The position numbers were made by a program, and so were the translations under genes. This document shows, piece after piece, positions 12,046-22,626 of a stretch of DNA of 64,000 bases. Origin of the DNA: Triatoma infestans (Eukaryota > Arthropoda > Insecta > Hemiptera > Reduviidae); the NCBI GenBank assembly GCA_011037195.1, contig JAAEAF010004354.1, positions 1-64,000 on the forward strand. The letters are read 5' to 3'. The notes under the pieces were generated by a model, which saw only the letters and a program-made list of their open reading frames with translations, was not told the DNA's origin and made no database searches. Each line of letters opens with the position of its first letter. Positions within the stretch are counted from its first letter, which is position 1.

Positions 12046-12083
12046 CATCCTGAAGATGGGCGAACGCCCGAAACCGGTCGATG
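12046..12083 (+). ncRNA. Hammerhead-ribozyme-like motif (copy E, right arm)
   Basis: CATC 12046-12049; CTGAAGA 12050-12056; extra T 12057; hairpin GGGC-GAAC-GCCC 12058-12069; GAAA 12070-12073; palindrome ACCGGT 12073-12078; C 12079 as the cleavage position; GATG 12080-12083 pairing with CATC. Stem III has no loop, as in PLE-associated hammerheads that act as dimers. The extra T departs from the textbook core. Confidence 0.55.
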
Positions 12084-12229
12084 ACCACAAAATGAAGCAG
12101 GCTACCACGGAAAATGTCTCTGATGCTTTCCAGCTCTGCGGAACCAACCACCACAACAAATTCTTTAAACTTCTTATACAATCTACATACATAACTAAGT
12201 GTCTATCACTTGTATTTGTAATGTTCATT

Positions 12230-12460
12230 TGTAAACGTTATGCTTTTCTCTAAAGTATCATTTCAGTAAAATCTATTGGTTTTATCATCTATATAATATT
12301 AATATAAATTAGAAACATTAATAGAATTCCAATTTGGTGAAAATCGGTTAACCGGAAGTGCTTTTTGACCAGAATAGGTCTTTTTTGATGTTTTTGGATA
12401 TTTTTTTTTTTTTTTTTTTAAACCGCTACGATTTTCTTTAAAATAGGAGGAACTGTTTAA
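12230..12460 (+). mobile_element. Family T repeat, internal fragment
   Basis: Contains the unit junction 'aaaatcggttaaccggaagt' and 'ctacgattttctttaaaata'. Both ends are lost. Confidence 0.65.
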
Positions 12461-12891
12461 TTCCGCACAATATTGAGCAGATAAAAAGATATCACTTTTT
12501 TAATGTGGAGACCAGATTAGAGAACAATATTTCAAGATTGGTCTAACTAAGGATCGATATAATGTAGGGCGTGATAGAGGATTTTAGAAATCAGTGGATC
12601 CTCCACGGAGGATTAAGCCAAGTTGTTTGGCCCGCATTTTTTTTTTGGTAACATTTTTCTGGGAATTTAAAATAATAAATTTAATTTGGAATTAATGTTT
12701 TTTAATATAGTTCTTATTAATTTCTAAATAGCTTATAATACGTAATATAAATAAATAAATAAAGCCTTTATTAATTCCTTCAAAAATACAAAATAATCAG
12801 ATATAAAATACAAATAAAATTTAAATTAAAATAAATAAAATTAAAATAAAAATTTCAGATAAAATTTTTATTTAAAAACTGTTTTTTTTGT
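12461..12891. other. A+T-rich sequence, nothing recognised
   Basis: Low-complexity A/T with AAATA-type repeats near 12750-12860. Confidence 0.4.
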
Positions 12892-13500
12892 TTGTTTTTT
12901 TGGAAACTAGGCCCAATGTTGGGCAAAGGCCTCTCCCAGGTGCGCCCATTTCTCCCTATCCTCAGCTATCTTCATCCAGTTCTCTCCTGAAACCTTTACA
13001 ATGTCTTCTTCCCATCTCATTTTTTGGCGTCCTACTTTTCTTACTCCTTGGAACCCACTTTGTTAAGGTTTTTGTCCATCTTCCATCTTTTAGTCTTGCA
13101 ATGTGACCAGCCCATTTCCATTTTAATTCTTCATTACATCATCTAATCTTGTCGTGTCTCTTATTATTTTATTCTTTATTTTTTGAAGTCTACTTATATT
13201 AAGTAGATTTCTCTCTATTGCAGACTGGGTAGAAGTTATTTTCTTTACTATTTTTCGCGTGATGGACCAAGTTTGGGAACCATACATAGGTTAGCGCTGG
13301 AAAAACACAACTCTTGACAATTTTTATTTTATTCCCTAAACTCACCTTATTATTTTTTAAAATAAACTTTAATGACCAGTATTTCTTCCAGGCGACAGCA
13401 CATCTTCTTTTTGCTTCCTTTTCGCTTCTTTCTTTAAATGAGATAAGCTGCCCGAGGTAGATAACATCTTGGTTCCAGTTCAATTTGCGGTCTTCTACTA
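12892..13500 (-). pseudogene. RTE-type LINE, 3' end of reverse transcriptase ORF
   Basis: The minus strand encodes the C-terminal part of an RTE-like endonuclease/reverse transcriptase: VIYLGQLISFKERSEKEAKRR, then AWKKYWSLKFILK, then further on WTKTLTKWVP and the GAPGRGLCPTLG tail. The order matches the end of these proteins. Frameshifts break it near 13190-13260. The catalytic core lies upstream and is not in the window, so the copy is 5'-truncated and dead. The family is abundant in insect genomes. Confidence 0.8.
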
Positions 13501-13519
13501 CAATACGTAATATATAATA

Positions 13520-13790
13520 TATTATTTGGGGGGGGGTTATAGGGGAGAATTAACGTTAAGCTTTCCTTTAAAGTACCATTTTGGTAATAATGGATTTAAT
13601 ATTGTAGTTCTACCATATATGAATAATTCCAAATACTAGAAGGATTGCAAGAATCCCAAATTTTAAGGAAATTAGTTAACGAAAGTGCGACAGAATTGGT
13701 TTTTGAATTTTTGTGTAAGCGGCTTCAACGATTTCTTTTAACTATTATTTGGAACATTTTACTGGAACATTTTACTGGGCATCTAGGGAT
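13520..13790 (+). mobile_element. Family T repeat, internal fragment
   Basis: G-rich run at 13528, 'aaggaaattagttaacgaaa', and 'cttcaacgatttctttt' follow the T internal-unit order. No termini. Confidence 0.55.
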
Positions 13791-14087
13791 TTTAGAGAAT
13801 CTGTTACGTTAGATTTCAAATATGATTGGAATTATTGAATATGTGATTGGGTATGCAATGAGGGATAACGTGTATTTTTATATTTATCATACCACGAATC
13901 AACCAATGTGGTATATTTGGCAGAAACATTAGGTTGTAGTTAACTCTCTACCCGAATTGATAGTCTTACTTTGACACTGGATGTGTATTCGAAACCGTTT
14001 AGAATCAAGAAAATGAAGCATTCTAAAACGGATAAAATCGTAGATATTCTATTGTTAAAATTCGTTCAATGTGTAATGGAATCGTTT
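13791..14087. other. Sequence with no recognised feature
   Basis: Nothing identified. Confidence 0.35.
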
Positions 14088-14831
14088 GATGTGTGTGATT
14101 CCTGGAGTAGCAGATGTCTTGAAGAGGGCGGAAGTTAGTTTGAGAGATTTTGGAAGTTAGTGCTCGAATTATTAAACGGTTTTTATAAAAATAAACTGTA
14201 TTTTAACAATAATTTTTAAAGTAATAAATGGTAACTAATAACTATAAAATACTTAATAATAAATAGAAGATAAATTAACTGATTAATTCGAATGATTAAA
14301 ATAACGAACTAAGATGCACAACTAAGAGAAAGATAAGTTTGAATATAACTGTGTATAGTAAATTGCCGCTTGTGTATAAAGACGTGTTCGTTTGGTCGTA
14401 GATGATATAATAATCCTTTCGTCGTATATCATAGAGTTTATATATTGGTGTTGGCCACACTCACACCAAGACATCTGTCCTAGTGTGCGACCATGTGCGA
14501 CCTTCGTAGTTTGCTGACCTTATTCGGTGCTTGCTTTTTGATGTACAGTATTGATGAAAAGGCTTTGTTAATCGTTTGTTTGGCCGCGGCTGTCTTGAAG
14601 CCGGCGGCCGGTTGCTGGTTATACTTTTATTACTGCCACCCTTTGTTAAGATAGCAGCTGGCTGGAACCACTAGTTGTAAATTATTATTTCTTTGGTGTT
14701 TGACTTTGCCGATGTCAATGACTTTGCCATGTCATTACAAATGTTATTTGCACTGTTTTTTTTTTTGGATGTAATGTAATCACTTCGAGTGTTATCTGCA
14801 AGGGTGCTAACAAATTTGTGCTCCCAACAAC
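14088..14831 (+). mobile_element. Possible degenerate LTR
   Basis: A stretch richer in G+C than its surroundings, starting near a TG and ending at 'gggtgctaaca'. It is followed by TTGTGCTCCCAAC, which resembles a retrotransposon primer-binding site. No second copy in the window, no target duplication found and no internal coding region next to it. An old exon or unrelated unique sequence is equally possible. Confidence 0.25.
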
Positions 14832-15734
14832 TCTACATTTATGTAAGACAACAGAGTGAAAATTTGAAATTTAAATAAGATTTGTTAAATTAAAAAAAAT
14901 TATATTAATTACAGTAAGTGAATGCCATAAGTGGGTTTCAAACCAGTTTTCTTTCTTCAAATATTCTGAAATTGCGTCGTGTAATGTTACCGCTGTGTTA
15001 AGTTTTCATTGCCAATTTGGGTATAAAGTTTCCTTTTTCCCAAGAGCACTTTTCTTCTAATAAATCTGAAGGGTGGTAAAGAAAGATTAGCAAAAGAAGT
15101 CTAGGATCAGTTTTAGGCTTGCAATTTATGGAACCATCGATGCGGTTGATAATCGAGAAGACAAGAATGGTCTTTCTTTTTTTATATACTTATATAAAAT
15201 AAAATTGAACAGGAACATCCGGATGATACACTATACGTTTAAAATTATTGCTCTACATTTGTACAAAAGATATTCCCACCAAGGGAAACAATGATATTTC
15301 CCCTTCAAGGATATTACAAAAGCAATTTCTTATTTAAGGGTAGAAACAGTATAGTTTCTAACAGCTGTGTTTGTGTCTATAACTTCCCAATAACCGTCAT
15401 AATAACTCCTGGAGAAATACTGATCTTATAAAGTATCTAAATGAACCATAAGACCTTAAATATTAATTTAAGAAAATATACTCGTATCTAATTATTTTAT
15501 TTTCTATTTAGAAGGATTAGAAAGAAGTGTCGTAGAGGATAAATTTATGGCTAAAGGATTAGTTTCTGATAACGAGCTTTTGATGGAATCCTTTTGTAAC
15601 GAAATTTGATAAGTTGAGAAACAAATGGAAAATAATTACTAAAAAAAAATTAAAGGGCACCTCTGTAAATATGCCAACAAAATTGTTTCTACCATTTTAA
15701 AGTGAGAAAGGAGGAACTAATAGTTATAACAATT
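14832..15734. other. A+T-rich sequence, nothing recognised
   Basis: No repeat or coding signature seen. Confidence 0.4.
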
Positions 15735-16734
15735 AAAAAAAAAATCTGGTATGAAACACTCACACAACTTTTATCTTACTCCAGTTCTCAAAATTATAAT
15801 TGACAAATTTTATAGTTTGTGTAACCAAATTTAATGAAATTCGTCGAAAACTGAAAAAACTGTTCCGGTTTACTAATTTTCTTGAAACTCGGAATATCAG
15901 CCATCTATTTATTTCTAATTAATTATGTTTGGATGATAGAATTTTATAATGAACTAGGATAGCACTTTGATAAAAAACCTAACCCCACCCCCTCCCCTAA
16001 AAGTGCTCTTAAAAGAAATTTACCAGAGAAATGTTTAAAATAAAAGTTGTAGATCTTTGCATGTTTAGTTTATATACGAAGTTTCAAAAAAATCGTCGAG
16101 CCATTTTTGAGAAAATTACGAAAAAGTGAATAAATCATTTAGTAAAGTGGTAAAGTAAACGCACTTCCGGTTATCCGATTTTTTTCAAACTCGGAATTTC
16201 AACAACATATTTAATTCTAATTAACATTATTTAGATGACAGAATTGTCTAATAAACTGAAATAGCACTTTAGATGGAAACCTAACCCCACCCCTCCCCCA
16301 AAAGTGCCCTTCAGTGCATTTTCCCGTAGAAATGTTTCTAATAAAAGTTGTAGCTCTTTGTATGTGTGGTTGATGTTTAAAGTTTGAAGAAAATCGTCGG
16401 AGCGATTTTTGAGAAAATCGCAAAAAAGTAAAAAACCCATCTAGTAAAGTGGTACTTCCGGTTGAGAAATTTTTGCAGATAACGTACAGTCAGATCCCAT
16501 GGTGACCTCTAAACGGAATATCAAATTTCAACTTTCTACGGTTTTTCGTTTTTGAGCTATGCTATTCACATACATACATACACACACACATACGGATCAC
16601 ACACACACAGACCATTTGCTAAAAACCATTTTTTTGGACTCAGGGGACCTCAAAACGGATATTTCCGGTGAAAACTCGATATCGAAAATTTGACACGATT
16701 ACAATACTTCCTCTTACTAGGAGTAAGAGAAAGT
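15735..16734 (-). mobile_element. Family T repeat, full-length copy
   Basis: A complete reverse copy of about 1 kb. It starts with the reverse of 'cacaccagattttttt' next to CACAACTTTTATCTTACTCCAG, and ends with the hairpin CTCTTACT-AGG-AGTAAGAG (16711-16729) plus AAAGT. Inside are two or more ~300-bp units, each with a C-rich 'cccctccc' block and 'taaaagttgtagctctttg'. Both termini share ACTTTCTCTTACTCC in inverted orientation, like short terminal inverted repeats. It encodes no protein. Confidence 0.85.
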
Positions 16735-17964
16735 AAAAAAAAAGAAAGTATTTTAATGCCAGATATAACAGTATTGAATGTTTACAAAAGTATTAGAACT
16801 TTTATAATAATATGAAAAATGTAATTTCTGTTTTTTTTTTGCCATAATAGAAGCTTTATGAAGATATATTGTGTTTTAAGAAATTTCAAAATATTTCTAG
16901 ACCATTGAAAATCTTGTTTGTTTGCTCTCCGCCATTTTTCGTGCACTAAATCATCTTCTCGCCAAAGTCTACCACATTCACATTAGCAGTTACATAATTC
17001 GATTTAGTTAGAATGTTCAAGACACGTAACTATTGACCAATTTTAACTTTGCTATAGACATACTCAAACTGTTTGTAAATCTGTCTCTCTTAGGTTCTCA
17101 CATAAGTAAGCCCATAATATTGTAAAGCATAATTTTATTAATAAACAATCTTAATTTATAAAAATCTGCAAGGTTAGGTTAGGTTTTTCAAAGATTAGAA
17201 AGTGTTCTTACATTTTATTATATAAACATGCATATTACATTTATATATTATGCATTTATAATTTATTAATTTATATTCATATATATATCTATATATATAT
17301 ATATATGTGTGTATATAAGTAATCATTGTTTTATATTAATCAACCAAAATACTTACATTATGTCTTTTCTACAAATGGAGACAAACCTTCTCTCCAAAAT
17401 AAAGTGTAAGCTAAAAAGCAATATTTGAAAACGAAGATGACCTTTGGTGACCTCACTTCTAAGTTATTAGAAAATGGTTCCTTACTAAATCTTATGAATG
17501 GTTACGTGAATTTCTGTTAATTATTTCTTCCTTGAGAAATAAAAATATTTTTTTTTTTTGTAAATATTTATCTATGTCTGTTTTTCTTATTATATTTTTA
17601 TGTCTGCATTTAATGATCTTATTTATTATAATTATCTTTTTTTTTATTTTGAGTAATTCATTAATATTTATATGGGATATTTATGTGATATAACTTTTCC
17701 TCCTAGAATGAGAATATAATAAAGTATTGAGAAAAGTAATAATGTTTATCGTCCTAATAGATTTTTCAAATGATTTGTTACTGTGAAAGTGCTACCTTGA
17801 AATGTACATAGACAAAAGACTTACTTGGATCCCTCACACAAGAATAAAAGAAATCTTGTGTGCAGCACTCAAACACGCGACTTCTCTTACTGCAGTTAAC
17901 GAAATAGTGATTGACAACTTTACTTCATACTTACATATAGATATTATATAAATGGGGGGGGCAT
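16735..17964. other. A+T-rich sequence with (TA)n tract
   Basis: TA-rich tract near 17275-17310. No coding signature. Confidence 0.4.
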
Positions 17965-18446
17965 CTTTATTTTTTCTTTATTTATGCTACAATAATAAAA
18001 GAATAAAAATGATTACATAAATATATAACGAGTGGAGAAGCTATCCAGTGCTGACACTTCAAAACAAAAATCACTATTCACATTCTTCATTTGAGAGGAA
18101 ATCACCAGGCCGATTATGTGAGACAGATGTTGAACTAGAGGATTTTTGTGTGTCTATAGATTAATATAGAATTTCGGATTTGAACGACTTGAACAACGAA
18201 AGGTGTTATAGAGGATGAACAATGTTATAGGGGTTTCTGGATTGTAGGAATTGAATTCTTTGGAGATTTGAGCGTTTGGTTGAATCCCATACGCATTTCT
18301 ATTCCCATACGCCCAGATATGCTTTAAAATAGATGTATAAATTAGTCTTTTGTTGTCTAGAGAGAGTTTAGATCTGTTGTCCTGTAGTCTTTTAAGTTGT
18401 CGAAAGCGTCTGTTTAGTCGTGTATGTTTAATCAAGTTTAAGAGGG
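17965..18446 (-). pseudogene. Jockey-like LINE 3' part, chimeric with 28S sequence (J2)
   Basis: The minus strand encodes a Jockey C-terminal segment: HTRLNRRFRQLKRLQDNRSKL, then LIYTSILKHIWAYG, the usual region after the polymerase palm. The 3' UTR landmark 'gaagctatccagtgctgaca' matches the other Jockey copies. Upstream on the minus strand the frame runs straight into antisense 28S rRNA sequence (18447-18540) and then returns to a Jockey-like LAQTYLG. The rRNA patch therefore seems to replace a short piece of the ORF and keeps the frame open for 138 codons. Confidence 0.75.
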
Positions 18447-18540
18447 TCGCGGCGATGAGCGCAGAAGGGTCTGGGCGAGAGCCCGCCTGGAGCCGTCGCT
18501 GGTGCAGATCTTGGTGGTAGTAGCAAATTCTCCTGGTGGA
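18447..18540 (+). rRNA. 28S rRNA gene fragment (pseudogene)
   Basis: About 85-94 bases closely resembling conserved insect 28S rRNA, including 'ggtgcagatcttggtggtag' and the G+C-rich 'ggtcgcggcgatgagcgcag' just before it. G+C content is far above the surroundings. It is a fragment, not a functional gene, and lies in sense orientation on the plus strand, hence antisense to the Jockey remnant around it. Confidence 0.85.
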
Positions 18541-18769
18541 GTATCCCAAATAAGTCTGAGCTAGCGGCAACTTTGTAAGGAAATTCAGTTATAGCCGACT
18601 GGAAGAAGAATAAATGGAAGGAAGGTAATGTGTTTGGGATTTGTTTTCATTAAGTTTAATAAACCTTTTTTTAAACCATATCCCGATATCCCTCTGACAA
18701 GTGAATCTACAACAGACTGACTCACTTATAAACAATTTCGTACATCAACATTTTCAAGAATACACATTA

Positions 18770-19470
18770 TGTTTAACTAACAAAGACAACTCTCTCTGAG
18801 CCGCAACAGAAAAAAATCCTTTCCTACAAATCTATACCCTCCTCACTTCGTTGAGTTGATACGTCATGGGCTGTATGCGACAAGGATAAAGCTTTCTTGT
18901 TTGCCTCTTACCTATCCACTGTTTTCAATCCTTACTCTGATATGTTTGACTCCCGATTCCAAGTATCTCTCAGAAGATCTGGACTTTCTCTTCCATCCAA
19001 GCTAACTTTTGCACATACACACTCACAGATAATTTTCTAAAAACCAATTTTTTGGACTTAGGGGCTCTCAAAACGGGTATTTCCGGTGAAAATGAACATT
19101 CGCTACAGACAACTAAAACGACTTCTAGAAAGAAGATTAATACTATCACTATAAAACAAATAGGTTTGATAAATAGGTACATCACTCAACAACAAATCCA
19201 TCTAGACATACCACATTGAATTGTGGGGTTTAGCCAAACATTTTAACCTCAATCTCGTCAAATCCTTACAATCCTAAAATCCTCCGAACAATAGACCGCT
19301 CTCCTTATCTAGCTGCCAATCAAACTATCCACAATGACTTCAACATTTTCTTCCTACAAGAAATAAAAAACAAAATCAGACAGTATTCTATCCTCATACC
19401 TATTAGTTCGACGCCTATCATAGTTAACTTTTATAGTTTCAATGAATTAACTAAGCTAAAATATTTTTAA
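18770..19470 (+). pseudogene. Jockey-like LINE remnant, forward strand (J3)
   Basis: The plus strand shows two separated parts of a Jockey ORF2. The first, about 18850-18995, reads LSTVFNPYSDMFDSRF and LRRSGLSLPSKL, a region that precedes the polymerase core. The second, about 19100-19470, reads RYRQLKRLLERRL, IELWGLAKHFN and NQTIHNDFNI, the C-terminal region. The core between them is deleted and a family T fragment sits at the junction. Several stops and frame changes show it is dead. Confidence 0.7.
18998..19097 (-). mobile_element. Family T fragment inside Jockey J3
   Basis: Reverse piece of the T head: 'ttttctaaaaaccaattttt', 'ggggctctcaaaacgggtat' and 'ttccggtgaaaat'. It occupies the deletion junction of the Jockey remnant. 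Confidence 0.7.
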
Positions 19471-19805
19471 TTTTTTCTTTATTGTCATGCTTTTCAACAA
19501 AATTGTTATTAGTAACCATGTCAGAGTAAAATATGTGGATCCGCCTCTATTCTGTAATACTTTATTACTAATCAAGATCGGAGTAAAAGACTTTCAATTG
19601 CTCAAGTAGCTCTCAGTAGTTAACAATCACGGAACAATGAGGAATATAGACCAATATTCCATAAATGAAATATGTTTGCTTTCTCTTCATTTTTTATAGC
19701 AAGTATTAAGGAAGGATTATCTGTCAAAATTATAGAAATTGAGTTTTCTTCATAAATACCATGTTTTGAGATCCTGTTGAAATGTAAATGGTATATTGTG
19801 ATGTT
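19471..19805. other. A+T-rich sequence, nothing recognised
   Basis: No features identified. Confidence 0.4.
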
Positions 19806-20363
19806 GTAGTAGTGTAGTAGTAGCTTGTGTAGTACGAGCGGTTTTGTAAAGGGCTTGTGTGTATGTTCAAAGAATGAGAGACATTAGTAAATAAGCAAGA
19901 AATCACCACTGTTTTTGAAATAAATATATTCTCTAAGTGAATTTAAATGTTTTACAATATTCACAACTATGTGCTTATTAAATCAACCGTTTATCTAGAA
20001 TAAATGCTAAACTCTACAATTGGCACTGAATTTAAGAGAACAATTCCTGAAGTGTTCTGGTTGGATGTCTGCTTCAGACTGTGCTTGTTTGAAATCAGAA
20101 TGCAGATTGTTCTTGAAAGAATACCTTCTAATTGTTAGTTCAAATCATTTCAAATAATGCTGGTATGTCTGGAGGGAGTGTATTGTGTTACCCTAACTGT
20201 TTCTTGTCCCTTTGTCTCTACAGTAGCATTGACCTAAATTATAGTACCTGGCCCTTTCCGCTTCACTAAGATAACTATTTGAACTACCTAAAATTCACAA
20301 AATTATTTTACTAAACTATTTTCCAAAACTATTATTTTTCCATTTCTTTCTTCCACTACACTG
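19806..20363 (+). mobile_element. Solo-LTR-like repeat, family L1r, copy 1
   Basis: About 550 bp, starting TGTTGTAGTAG and ending CTTCCACTACA, a TG...CA pattern with short inverted ends. It shares a long series of landmarks with 61160-61655 ('gagaacaattcctgaa', 'tgttct', 'ctttcttccactacaa') and its first half with 30105 and 26556-27033. No protein is encoded. Solo LTR is the best explanation, although no internal region is present to prove it. Confidence 0.55.
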
Positions 20364-20847
20364 TGAATGCGAAAAAAAAATATGCTGAGAGCAATTGCGT
20401 TACGGTATATTTACGTCTGAAAACCTTGAAAGTTTCTGTCAAAACTCATTTTAACCGGAATTATGATTCTATTGTTTTTCTTTCTTATACTCCTAGTAAT
20501 AGTAAATATTGTGGTCGTATCAGATTTTCTAATTTTGATTTTTCACAGATAATTCACATTTTGAGGGACCTTACATACGAAAAAATTGTTTTTTTCTTTA
20601 TAGCGTATAGTCTAAAAATGTGAGTGTGAGTGTATATGTGAGCAAAATTACTCAAAAAAAAAAAAAAAAAATTACAGCAAACTCAAACTAGTAATCCGAT
20701 TAGGTACTGCGACCATATCTGATAACGTATGATAAAATCCAGCAATCGATAGTGCAACTTTATTTAATAATCTCCCCCCCCCCCATAGTTTTCACGATTT
20801 TCTCAAAAATCGCTTCAAAATGATTTTCTTTAAACTTCTTTTACTAT

Positions 20848-21161
20848 TGTAACAGCAAGAGAAGCTCAGCAACCAAAGAGAGCAAGAGAAGCTCAACCAC
20901 TCTCTCGGACTGGAGTGGTAGAAGCTGTATAAATATAGCGACGGACAGTCCATAAAAATACAGTCAAATACAGTTGAAATCAGTTCAATACATCCAATCG
21001 CTACGTGTCATTCTCATACCACTCTACCTTAAACATTTCTCGATTGTAAAGTCCAGGCAGTCTGTGTCTCATTATTAATATATCAGTTAATCAGTGTTAA
21101 CCAAGTCTTCTTCTTAACTCATCAAATAAAACACATTCTCTCCATCCAACACATCCATTAT
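20848..21161 (+). mobile_element. LTR-like insertion with TATA box
   Basis: Starts TGTAACAGC and ends near ACATCCA or CATTAT. ACTAT lies directly before (20843-20847) and after (21162-21166), consistent with a 5-bp target duplication. It holds TATAAATA at 20928-20935 and AATAAA at 21125-21130, a promoter and poly-A signal spaced as in LTRs. It splits a family T copy whose sequence continues on both sides. The exact right end is uncertain because a CA terminus would leave a few extra bases. Confidence 0.6.
20928..20935 (+). promoter_or_regulatory. TATA box in LTR-like insertion
   Basis: TATAAATA, followed ~25-35 bases later by candidate start sites around 'acagtcc'. Activity not shown. Confidence 0.4.
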
Positions 21162-21400
21162 ACTATCTACACATATAAATATCTATCCCTTTGTTTTTTG
21201 AAAGCTTTTTCTGGGCGAATTTATTATTTTTTTTTTGGATATTCTGGAAGAGAAACAGTAGCGTTATGATTTCCTTTAATGGCACAAAGAAATGTATATT
21301 GCAAAGTGAGACCTGGTATATATTACAAGCATTGCTAGATTACCAAATTTGCAAGAAATCGGTTAATAAGTTTTTGTGTATTTTTTTTATTTATTTTGAA

Positions 21401-21649
21401 AACCATTCTTAGATATCCTTTTAAGCTTGGAATAATAATTGTATAGAAATGGACCTAACTCCTTTATTTGTAACATTTTCAGGGAGAAAACGGTTTATAA
21501 GTAAAGAGGCTTCTAACAAATCTAAGAAATTAAATTTTAAATTATTTTGTTTAGTATTATTGGCGCTTCACCACTTCTATATTACAAAAGTAAATTTTGA
21601 TTTTTATATAAAAGTTGTAATTTTTTATTATAAAATTGTAATAAGTTTT
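21401..21649. other. A+T-rich sequence upstream of LINE
   Basis: Could be the remains of the LINE upstream region. No clear residues recognised. Confidence 0.3.
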
Positions 21650-22480
21650 GATGTGTATGGCGGATATTCTCTCTTTGCTTTATGCAGACGACCTGGTTAT
21701 TTTTGCTGACTCGCGTTCCGACGCTCAAGTAAATTAATCAATAAAGCTCAAAGTAAATTATTTAATAAATTTACGCTTGAAAAGTACTGTACCGAAAATT
21801 TTCTGTCCATCAACACCTTAAAAAGTAAAGTTGTGGTTTTTCCATTCGTCACCAAAATGTAATAATCTGTTACCTTTGAAAGTAGCTGGTACTTTGTTAG
21901 AATACACTAATAGTTATACGTATTTAGGCATCCCCTTCAGCCGTACAGGTAATATTCGTTTGGCGGTTAGTCATTTTTTAAAAACAAAGGTATCCAAGCG
22001 GCGGGAAGGGTGAAACAGATTTTAATTAAAGGAAAAGTAACTTCTTGGCATACTAGGTCGTGTCTGTTTAATTCTATTTCAGCTGCGATAGCTCTCTATG
22101 CTGTTGAATTATGGTCGCTTGGCAATTTGGAGAGTATTGAAAAAGTGTAAACGACTTTCTATAAGAACTTATTTCATATCTCGGTGCGCACCCCATCATC
22201 ATTTTGTTAGGCTAGAACTAGGTATCAAACCGCTTAGCGTAACTATACTGAAAAAAGCGTTAAATTGGAAATATCTGGAAATTCGCACCAATGACTTTCT
22301 TTTAAACTTAGCTAATTATTTTCTCACATAATCCTTTAATTTAAAACCATTGGAAATGGATCATCTAACGCATCCCTGGGAAATTTCAGTGTTTAACATT
22401 TCCGAAAGAATTGATTATTGGGCATTCTGATTATCTATATGTTAGGCTGACTTCTAACTGCCCTTATATGCTTTAGTGTA
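21650..22480 (+). pseudogene. LINE reverse transcriptase remnant with YADD box
   Basis: Forward-strand remnant of a non-LTR reverse transcriptase. ILSLLYADDLVIFADS (about 21665-21712) is the catalytic box with both aspartates kept. Then follow VAGTLLEYTNSYTYLGIPF, a break near 22010, WHTRSCLFNSISAAIALYAVELW, and a C-terminal segment with APHHHFVRLELG. The order is that of palm, thumb and C-terminal domains. At least three frameshifts or stops inactivate it. The N-terminal endonuclease is missing. I cannot fix the clade. Confidence 0.75.
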
Positions 22481-22626
22481 AAAGGCAAACGAGAGCACTA
22501 CCATAGATTTTTGTCACATCCAGGTAACACTTATGTCCTAACCAGTTTTAATGGAATGAATCACCAGCTATATGTTTTATATTTGAATTTATTGGCTGGT
22601 ATATATAAATATATTTAGAAAAACAG

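Larger units (their letters stand above)
11858..12160. mobile_element. Foldback hammerhead-like element, copy E, best preserved
   Basis: Two near-identical inverted arms with almost no spacer (303 bp), flanked by perfect 13-bp duplications (ttctttaaacttc at 11845-11857 and 12161-12173). The right end is CCACCACAACAAA. The left end is truncated within the inverted arm. Both arms keep intact hammerhead-like motifs on opposite strands. Confidence 0.9.
20364..21400 (+). mobile_element. Family T repeat interrupted by an LTR
   Basis: Diverged T copy. The head is at about 20460-20640 ('cttatactcctagtaatag', 'attttgagggaccttacata') and an internal unit is at 20780-20847. It resumes at 21162 ('actatctacacatataaa', 'gaaagctttttctgg') after a ~310-bp LTR-like insertion. 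Confidence 0.6.

Noticed and set aside
11981..12181. Recurring peptide VVVVGSAELESIRDIFRGSL...FRAFAHLQD seen in several open frames
   Set aside because: It is the translation of the foldback element's arm in one frame. Frames differ between copies, stops are common and the DNA is constrained as an RNA-like inverted repeat, not as codons.
17170..17195. GGTTAGGTTAGG resembling the insect telomere repeat TTAGG
   Set aside because: Only about two units, within ordinary A+T-rich sequence; too short to mean anything.
18447..18540. 28S patch as an R1/R2-type insertion landmark
   Set aside because: The segment is not the familiar R1/R2 target region and no rDNA-specific element adjoins it.
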